From Actinomucor elegans (Eukaryota; Mucoromycota; Mucoromycetes; Mucorales; Mucoraceae): a stretch of DNA of 64,000 bases. The DNA is taken from the NCBI GenBank assembly GCA_026027325.1, contig JAMSLZ010000022.1:62001-126000 (forward strand). The letters run 5' to 3'. The notes under the pieces are model-generated. The model saw only the letters and a program-made list of their open reading frames with translations. It ran no database searches and was not told where the DNA came from. Shown here in pieces: positions 55,496 to 64,000 of the stretch (its first letter is position 1; every line of letters starts with the position of its first letter). The position numbers and the translations under genes were made by a program.

Positions 55496-58400
55496 TTATA
55501 ACCAGTTATTGAACGAAGACATTGAAGTGCTTGACGTGATAGCTTGATTCGAGGACGCACAATCAGCAGCACGAGAACAGTTATTCTTCAATGAACATTC
55601 AGCAATACTACGAATACCGCCGCAAGTGACATTAGCAGCAGGAGCCTTGGGCTTCAATAGAATCTTTTGCTTTCTCAGTTCTTTTTGTTTTTGCTTGACA
55701 TTACCACCGCAACATTTGCCACCATTCTTTTCTTTATTGGCACCACCACAGCAACCGTCTTTGCCCTTGTTGGCAGGGTTACAAACATCTTCATCATCAT
55801 TGCATTGGCAGCCAGAATCATCGTCTTGTTCTTCTTCAACCACATTGTCCATCTTTTGGCGCTGGCGCCTTTGCTGTCTTTGATGGGTTTCCATCGTATC
55901 ATGTGCTTGCTTCATCAATTCCTTTTCAGACAAGCTAGGCTTATCGAGAAATACTAATTTGATAAAGTTACCAAAGTCGCAAGCAAGACCAGACCCATCC
56001 AGTGGGATTATATGGCGTATGGCAGAAAATGGTAAATTTTCACCTGCTTCTAAACTATCTTCATCTAATTCGTCTTCTTCATGCTTGTTCTTTACATCTT
56101 CATCAGAACTGTCAGAAGTATGGGCATGAATGTGCTTGTATTTCAATTGATCTTTGACTACAGGCTGATTGGACGAACCAAACAAACCCAAAAGCGTGCC
56201 TTTCAACACTTGAGTTGCGTTTTGCTGATCTTCTTCTGGTTGTTGCAGTTGTTGGGTGACAGAATCTAATTGATCATTTTCCAAATCAAACGTTTCAATA
56301 GGAATACGCATGCTACGTCCCTCTTCCTGCTCCGACTTGGAGACAGATGGATCATAATACTGTAAGGAAGCAAACCAGGTTTCCCATCGACCTTGTTTTC
56401 CACGACGTCCTCGACGCTGACGGACACCAGCCAAGATCTTGTCGCAAAATACGACGCCACGACCAGCAAATTGATCAATCTTGCCTAAGAACGTAGGTTT
56501 CAAAGGAATATGCACATCACCAGCTAACTGTTCGATATCTAATAATTCTAACATAGCATCTTCTTCTTTTGTCTGTTGTTGCTGCTGATGTTTTTGAGGA
56601 CGCTTTCTAATTACCACAGGTCCATGAGAAGGACGTCGGCGTCGGCTCGTATGTACTTCGTCTTCACCACTAGTGGTTTTGCGATGCTTGTACTGCTTGC
56701 GATGATAGTCTTTGGTACAAAGAGTGCAGGTGCCTTCAAGACCATTGTCTGAACGCTCTAAACGCCATGCATGCACCTTATCATCCATAGCACTAGAAGC
56801 GATCAAGAAACCATTACCAAAACAGGTATCGCAGCCGCGACAAAGACCTGGTCCGTTTTCTACTTCACAATATCTGGTGACTGCCACTTGATAGATAGCA
56901 CCACGATGATCTGAAACAGAAGTACGACGTGAATATCCTTTCGAAGAAGATGAATCGGAGTTTCTATCATTCTCATCGTCTGAAGAAGAGGAGAAGAATG
57001 GTGACGTATCATTCAATAAGGCACTGTTGGTTGAGAACTTTGAGAATTTACGAATGCCCTCTGTCGAGCCAGACATAGCCGAAGTAGACGAAGTCGCTGA
57101 TTGATTGGATGAAGGTGCTGGCGCTTGTTTACCCAAAGACAAAGTACAAACGAATTCGCCTGTTTCAAAATTCCAAACCTTGACGGAACCATCACTACAG
57201 CCAGTGACTAATATGCCCATACCACCAACAGGTAGCTCGGTTGCAATGGATGTAACAGCACTCTTTTGCTTAATAGTATAAAGTAGTTGCCAATGTGTAG
57301 AGACAGAGGGCCCACTCCAATCATCATCATCATCATCGTCATCGGCATTGGTCTGCTTGGTTACTAGACGATGTTCCCAGCATTTGACAGAGCCATCTTT
57401 AGAAGCGGTAAAAACCCAGGTAACACCAAATTTGCGATGAGGGGCCTTGGCGTCCACGACAAGCAGTTGTGTTATCTGGTTTGTGTGACCTGTCTTGACA
57501 GTATTAATACATTCGCCCGATAATATGTCCCATTCATGTAACACGCCGCTACGATGAACTGAAACCACATAGTTTTGTGCTGCTAAAGCATTATCGGATC
57601 CTTTAATTTTAGCTGCTGCTTCGGCTACAAGAGGATGGCAAAACTCGGTAATAGTACCCATAAACTGTAATAACAGAATACGGTCTGTACTAACATGCGC
57701 CTTAGTAGATTGTAGCTTTGGAGAAGTATGGTAGCGATGACGAAGATGGCTTTCTTCTACTACTTCTTGTTGATGTACTTCCACAGGATGAGGATGCACG
57801 TCCATTTCTCGTACAAGTGTACCCGTACGGACGTTCCACACACGTATCACACCATCATCGTAGGCTGCAGCAATCCATTTATTGGCTGCATCGATCTTGA
57901 CACAACGCGCTTTGGACAAGTAGTTTTGGGATAAGCTGACGGCTCGCTTCTTCTTTTGAGGCTTCTTTTGCCTGGTCTTTTTGAGATTACTATTATAAAA
58001 CTCGGTATTGAGTGAGGCTTGGAGGACACCACCACGAGAAGGATACAATTTATCAAGGCGGGCCATCCATGTAGGTTTGTCTTTGTTGGCGTGCCACAAC
58101 ACAAGGTGACCATCCTGACCACAAGAGACAAGGCTTTGCTTTGCATTAGCATCTAGATTTTGAATATCAGCTACGTGCTGATGAGTCAAAGTTTTTACGA
58201 TCACTGTCTTGACGTTGGCGCGGTACTGTTGCTGATTAAAAATGTTCTGCACAGTGATAGCTCCGCGATGATGAACTCCGTCGTATTCTTTTTCTTGATC
58301 AAGTGAATGGCCCATAATGTAAGTATTGTAGACACGTCGGAGGTATTCTAGTTGAAAAAACTGGACCAAGATCAATATGCAAAGATTGAAGCAGTGAATC

Positions 58401-60600
58401 AGCAAAGGAACTAGCCACTGTTTTCGCCATGTGGGTGTCATCCATGTAATAATACCAATCATCACTAAACATAGTATCAATATGGGGATATTGATGCTGA
58501 GTAACATAACAAAGATGCTTTGTACAATGGATAACAGAAACATGCGAAACAACGAGGTTCTGTATTCAGGTTTGTAACGAACGGCGTTTGATTTAGCGTG
58601 ATAGAGATACTGTAGGTATTGAACATGGTCTTGGACTTGAGCAAGGTCATTGTCGTAGATGAACAGCAGTGGAGGTTGAATTTGTAACCATGTAACCTCT
58701 TTTTCAGGGTTGACCGTGGACCAAAACTGGTCTGAGAGTTGATTCAAATCGGGTTGATATTCAAATGGTACAGTAAGAGATTGTTTGTGCTGATGATGCC
58801 GAGGCTCTTTTGAACAAAACATAGATAGACCAAGTACGATTAAGCAAAGCTATTATTAGAGTTAATACACGAGTATATTTCTTTATAGGGTTGTCTTACC
58901 ATGAAAGCATTGAACACTCTGTGAGTTTTAAAGTCTTTACATTCAGCACAAGATCTGGAGTCTTCTTTATTGGCTGTATCTTGAATAGGACAAAAGTCAT
59001 CATCTATGTTTTCTTTCTTTTCAGAATCCAACTTGGCGAGCTCATGGAGCCTTTTAGATACTTGTCGATCATCCAAATCAGCCAGCTATACTCAACTTGA
59101 TTAGTAACAAGGTTATAGTTTTTTTTTTTTTTTTTAATCGTGTTTAATATTTACCTCTACACGCTTAATGTCAATTGATAAAATTGCAATAACAAAAGTT
59201 AATTGTAAGACATAATCTACTAATAAAGCTACTTTGGCAAAAGTACAAAACTCTTTAATCAAAGCAGTATCCATGTAATTGCCAACACTGAGAATCAATA
59301 GCTCAGCAACCAATGTTCCTATCATGGGCACCCCCACACTTTGTAGACCTATTTGTCCCCCATATTAGTCTTGTTATTAATAGAACATTTAGGCTTTTTA
59401 CCTCTACTAATCTTTTCTTTGACAATCATATCACAGCCAGCATTAAGCACAGCATTGGTTAACAAAAATATGTTTTCCAGAGATCCAATATTGACAGCTA
59501 AAAGTAAGAGAGGCCAAGGTACCGAATGAAATGAGATCCCGAGTTTATCAAAAATACCCCAAGTTGTAGTGAAACAAGCCATAGACAAAAACACTGCAGC
59601 TAAACCAAACGAATGACCAGACCTGACCAGATTAGATTTGCCAAATGCCATTGAGACAAAGTAAAATACAATCAAATAAGCAATCATGGATAATTGAACC
59701 TTGTAAGATATATCATAAGGAAACAAATTGAACTAGATTAAAAAAAATCGGTGTGAGCATTTTTTTTTTTTTTTTATAATTTGTCTTTTCTTTTACTTTG
59801 TATTGTATCATATGAGGTAGTGTATTGGAAGTGGTAGACCAGATACGGGTTGTATGATCTTGTTCTTGTGGATAATCCATATCTAAAATGTGGTGTTGCA
59901 ATTTGATTTGTTCCAAGATCTTGTTCCATATAAGTAGAGTATTGCCATGTTGAGTTTGTTTTAATACAAAAGTCAACAAGATTGCATCGGCTTTCTTTAG
60001 TTGACCGTTTGTTGTAAAAGTAGCGTTACTATAGATAGAGTAAGGATGTGTTTCATACTTTGTATTCTTGATGGTCGTTTTTGTCTTCCAATCGTGTTCG
60101 TTTTCAAATTGATCAAATGGCGGTGCGTGTACAAGACAATGACCTTGATGTTTGTAGCAAATCGAGGCTAAATTCACTGCTGTACCGGTATGTCCTATAA
60201 TCACACTTGTTGTGGTAATACTTTCAAAGATCTGCTGTGCCTGTTGTAATAATTCAAAAGTCACAGGTTGATTGGGGTGCGAAAGTCGAATTTGTTCAGT
60301 AATTAGATAACTAGTTGGAGGATGACGCGCCAAAGTAAAGTTATTGAATTGAACGTGAGCTGAAGCGTGCCAACATTGCGAATCGAGCGAAGTTGATATA
60401 TGAGATAAAGGTATATTATTCTGTATACTTGGTGTAATGACTTGATTAAAAGATTTACTAATAAGCGGTAATGAAAAGTAGCTTATAAACGAAAGCGAAA
60501 AAAGCAGTAATAGATATGTTCGTGAAGCAACCATGTTTCCATAACTATAATATTGCTTTGATAGCTTTTTCACTATCATCTGGGCAGCCCTAATAGGCAT
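55496..60600 (-). CDS. SCAP: SCAP-like sterol sensor and SREBP escort protein
   Basis: Exons on the minus strand are 60600-59797, 59732-59402, 59348-59155, 59085-58900 and 58849-55496, giving 1622 residues; introns are 50-69 nt. An N-terminal helix (about 27-45) is followed by a long, probably luminal loop. Residues from about 269 to 450 form the sterol-sensing domain: LSMIAYLIVFYF, then SGHSFGLAAVFLSMACFTTTWGIFDKLG, NIGSLENIFLLTNAVLNAG, GLQSVGVPMIGTLVAELLIL and VDYVLQLTFVIAILSIDIKRVELADL. More helices follow, then WD40 repeats from about residue 720. SCAP escorts SREBP from the ER to the Golgi when sterol is low. The C-terminus has an acidic stretch and an odd Cys-rich block (about residues 1530-1600). 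It is larger than human SCAP (1279). Confidence 0.9.
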
Positions 60601-61158
60601 TTTGGATATTATCTCGTTTTTGGTGACTGGAAATTGTGATTGTTATCTATACAGCTTTTCGCCTGCTTTTCTATGCTTTTGGGGATGCTTCGCAACTTTG
60701 GTGAGTAAAACAAAAGGTGAAAGAAGGAAAAGAAGAGAAAAGAAGGAAAAATGATAATTTCTCGGTGGGGAATCAATTTTTTTTTTTTTTTTTTTTGGTT
60801 TCGTTTTCCGAGAAAAGGATCGAGGCAGGAGCGAAAACGAGCCAACAGGTGTCCAGCCTCGTTGATACAGACCCAATTTCGCGGTAGTTTAAAGTATGGC
60901 TGAGTTGCAATTGTTTCTATATATGCTATCGATGTTTAAATACATATGCGGTTCTTTAACTGTTAATTAATATATTTGGCTGGCCAATAACATCACATTT
61001 TCTCGATCCTTTGGATCAATTCCCCCCTCTAAAGCACCAGTGTAACCGCTGCCTTGGCACGAAAACAAAACGCTTTATTATGATAATGCTTGCCCCCTTT
61101 TTTCATTATTTCTCTTTTTTTTTTTTCTTAACCTTTAACTTGTAACCTTCAATAGATC
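60601..61158. promoter_or_regulatory. Divergent promoter between SCAP and 5-phosphatase
   Basis: A 558-bp region shared by two divergent genes, with T-runs near 60779-60796 and 61119-61129. No specific site was recognised. Confidence 0.5.
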
Positions 61159-63050
61159 ATGTCCGGCTCTTGGGCTGTACCGAAAGCAGTAACCCATTTC
61201 ATGGCAAGTAGTAACAGAGCAAAGCAAGCTACCTCTTCTACTATCAACCAAGATCCGTTAAGCTACAGTGAATCATCGACCGTAGTTGAATACGCAGATA
61301 GACTCAAGGTTTTTATCGGTACCTGGAACATGTATGGCCGTCTGTTACCTATCGATCTCTCAACCTTTTTGACCAAAAACGAAATACTTCAAAATACAAC
61401 ACCCAAGAACTTTAGTCTTGATGGATCTGCTACACACCCTTATCATTTATTAGTGATTGGTACGCAGGAATGTGAGCGAGATATATCAGAATCTCTGTTC
61501 TATCCATCAAAAGAAGTTTGGGAGAAGAGATTATCGGACTACCTCGGTTCTCATTATAAACTAGTAAAAACCGAAACCTTAGCTGCATTGCATGTAGCTG
61601 TGTTTGTTTGGTTACCAGTAGCCAATCTAGTCAAAGACGTTCAGTCGGATTCCATCAAGACTGGTTGGGCCAACATGGTTGGGTAAGTGCACGTATTTGA
61701 TAAAGTCATGTATAGTAAACCAAATGATATAGTAATAAAGGTGCTGTAGCCATATCTGTACTATTTGGTTCGAGATCTTTAATATTTATCAATTGTCATC
61801 TAAGAGGTAATGTATATAGAGATGCTTTAGCTGTACATATATACTAACCAGACCATATAGCCCATCAAACCAAGCTGAGTGAGCGAAATGCCAACGTGCA
61901 AAGGATCCTTAATGAGCTTAAAATGCCAAACTTTAAGATTGGCAAGTATAAAAAGAAATCATGTAGGTTAATGGGTCACAAATTATTAAGAGATCGCTCC
62001 AAAATAACGTTATTCATTTCTTTTTATATGGTAGATCCCTCTGTAATCGATCAGTTTGATCACGTTTTTCTATTCGGTGATACAAATTACCGTATTAACG
62101 CCGAGCGACCCTTTGTATTTGATGCTTTAAAGAGAGGAGATTATAATGTACGTTATTTGAAAGAATAAGGGAAAAAAGCGCTTATACATTGCATGTAATA
62201 GACGTTATTAGAATACGATCAATTATCTGTAGAGAGAAGAACAGAAGGATCTCCTCTTGGCGTATTCCAAGAACACCCTATACAGTTTCCTCCTACATAC
62301 AAACTTGATACCATCATCTCGCACGTGTCTGAAGCGACTACCGCTGCTGCTACTTCATCTGCCCGGGCTGTAATTCAAGATACAGAAGAATCATACCCTA
62401 TCGATAAATGCCCTTCAAACAATATAGTATTAACTACATCTTCCACCTCTTCATTACCAGGCACTCGCTCGATTACCAAATCCAGTAAAAACAGATCTGT
62501 CAGCGGCATTAAGCGTCGTCTCAGCAAAAAAAAGATCGCTTCTTCTTCAGATTCGGCAAACGAACCTCATCATAGTGATAATAATAGCTCTAGTACATCA
62601 CTTGCTTTAGAGTCTAGAGTTACTTTAGTTGATCATCCACTTACAACGTTATGTTATGATAGTTCTGAAAAACAACGAGTTCCAAGTTGGACCGATCGTA
62701 TCTTGTGGTGTGATCGTGCCACTGCGCATCACTTGTCACCGCCTCCACTTTCCAATAAAAAGAAGCGTCAGCCCAATAAGGCGCTGTTGCTTTTCACGAG
62801 AGCCAACCGGAAGCAATTTCGACGCGAGACTGTATGTTATACATACGATGCTGTATTGCATGAATCGTTATTGGGTGTCAGCGATCATATGCCTGTGATC
62901 GGCGTGTTTGGCATCTGGTTCGACGAATGGACGCCTGTACGTCAAAAGATTATGCAGTTGCCATTGAAAAAATTTCCAACGACACAAAGTACAGTTTCAA
63001 AAAAGGTCAAGACCGGAAAAAGAATTTGGTGGCAAAAGCTGTTTGGTTAA
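61159..63050 (+). CDS. Inositol polyphosphate 5-phosphatase (IPPc domain)
   Basis: Exons are 61159-61682, 61733-61806, 61861-61962, 62035-62147 and 62202-63050, giving 553 residues. The IPPc domain motifs appear in order: VFIGTWNMYG, LLVIGTQECE, GNKGAVAISVLF, FINCHLRAHQTKLSERN, VFLFGDTNYRI, LLEYDQLSVER with FPPTYK, RVPSWTDRILW and GVSDHMPVIGVF. The intron at 61963-62034 is 72 nt and stays open in frame; removing it gives KKKSYPSVIDQFDHVF, which fits the family better. A Ser/Thr/basic insertion of about 115 residues separates the FPPTYK block from VPSWTDR. These enzymes remove the 5-phosphate of phosphoinositides or inositol phosphates; the exact substrate is unclear. No Sac1 or SH2 domain is visible. 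Confidence 0.87.
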
Positions 63051-64000
63051 AATAGATACGAGTAACTATGCAAATTTAATAATAATAAAGCAATTGGAAA
63101 CTGTATATAAAGAACTTCAGTGAATGATATGAGGTTTCTGTTATAAACGGTATAGATATGTCATATCTTCATACGTTTGCGATGTGATGCACTTGCTTAT
63201 GTATGTAGGTCCCTCTATTTTTTCCTTATAGGAGAGCTAATAAAACGTTATCTAACTATTTCAAGTCTCGATATACCATGTACAAATTTATGGAGGGGAG
63301 GAGGAACCAAGAGCTGATCAGTACAAAGGTCTTTAGAACAAGGACAAAATAAGTTATTTTCTGTTTAGTAAATATTCTAATAGATGTAACAGCCCATTCT
63401 GCACACAATCTATAAATCATTAATATTAAGAGGCTAACCAAAATATGCTCTATCTATAGCCTAATGGCTAAAATGCAAATGGAGTATCTAGTTTATTCTG
63501 CGCATGTGATAAGATGATATTCGCACCCAAAGATTAGCATATAAATTAAATGGTTTACATAACCTAATAAAGCAAGTTTTTTTTTTTTCTCACTCGCCTT
63601 TTGGACACTGATGACTATCTTGGTGGGAGGTTTTAATTAATGACCGTAGTCAAGAAATAGTAATGAAGATGCTTGGAAAATTTAAAGCTAAGCGTATACG
63701 CATTACCTCATTTTTTGCATCTCTAGATATTTCAATGGACTCTTATCTAATGTTTTACCTAGTTTCTGATGAAGTTTATGATAAATATCTGCATATACCA
63801 GAGTTGTTATTTTATTGTAATGCAATGAGTATACGATATATCAATACTCTGCAGTAAGTATATTACATACATTTTAAATAAAGTGGAAAATTTAGTAAAT
63901 CTCCAGCTGATCCCAGGGTAATGCATTTAATGAGTAGTTGATGCTTAAAAGAATTGCCGCATTTAACTGTAACTGTTGTTCAAGTCAAATACAGTAAATT
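63051..64000. other. Right-end intergenic region
   Basis: No gene is recognised. An ATG-started ORF at 63663-63857 (64 codons) shows no motif; it could be a first exon of a gene running off the window, but there is no evidence. Confidence 0.4.

Noticed and set aside
60609..60876. Two overlapping 77-78 codon minus-strand ORFs
   Set aside because: They depend on a long T-run translated as poly-Lys and lie in the divergent promoter; not credible.
1..64000. tRNA, rRNA, CRISPR arrays and bacterial-type signals
   Set aside because: I looked for B-box-like GGTTCRA words, rRNA-like GC-rich conserved stretches and regularly spaced short repeats. Only transposon repeats and microsatellites were found. 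An exhaustive tRNA search needs a computed scan.

Overview
This window is nuclear DNA of a fungus, most likely one of the Mucoromycota (Mucorales type). The evidence is AT-rich intergenic DNA with long homopolymer runs, many short introns (46 to 77 nt) with GT...AG borders and CTAAC/TTAAC-like branch sites, and a mix of conserved eukaryotic genes with DNA transposons. I find no bacterial-type operons, rRNA genes, convincing tRNA genes or CRISPR arrays. All exon borders are my own inference from splice signals, frame continuity and fit to known families; none is confirmed by transcripts.

Layout. 1-8.2 kb: the 3' part of an unknown gene, then two convergent alpha-arrestin-like paralogues. 9.24-11.78 kb: a complete piggyBac-like element with an intact, spliced transposase. 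12.0-13.45 kb and 34.95-36.4 kb: two arms of an inverted segmental duplication. Each arm carries one copy of a five-exon gene for a small four-helix membrane protein. Introns 1 and 2 are almost identical between the copies, while nearly every exon difference changes an amino acid. This is the most striking signal in the window. 15.0-18.3 kb, all on the minus strand: a family-16 methyltransferase, clathrin light chain and an ER J-domain protein with HPE in place of HPD. 18.38-23.62 kb: a complete CACTA transposon with TIRs, a TGA target duplication, a Tnp2-type transposase, a divergent second gene and subterminal repeats.

25.3-29.3 kb: an OPI1-like repressor, a KCS1-like inositol hexakisphosphate kinase, a SET5/SMYD-type methyltransferase and TOM7. 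29.6-37.4 kb: decayed Tc1-type elements, a small ICMT/PEMT-type methyltransferase gene, duplication arm B and a LINE reverse-transcriptase remnant. 38.0-39.1 kb: fatty-acid 2-hydroxylase (SCS7). 40.0-41.7 kb: a broken F-box gene. 43.3-44.7 kb: xanthine dioxygenase (xanA). 45.3-47.2 kb: PEN-2 (a gamma-secretase subunit) and RPA2, the latter with two MluI cell-cycle boxes. 49.2-50.5 kb: signal peptide peptidase. 55.5-60.6 kb: a SCAP homologue with a sterol-sensing domain, WD40 repeats and a cysteine-rich tail. 61.2-63.1 kb: an inositol polyphosphate 5-phosphatase.

Themes. Several genes act at ER and endosomal membranes or in lipid and inositol signalling (OPI1, KCS1, 5-phosphatase, SCAP, SCS7, PEN-2, SPP, ERJ5, clathrin light chain). 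There is no evidence that they form one regulated cluster. The accessory DNA is rich in transposons. Two elements, piggyBac and CACTA, look structurally complete and may be recent arrivals.
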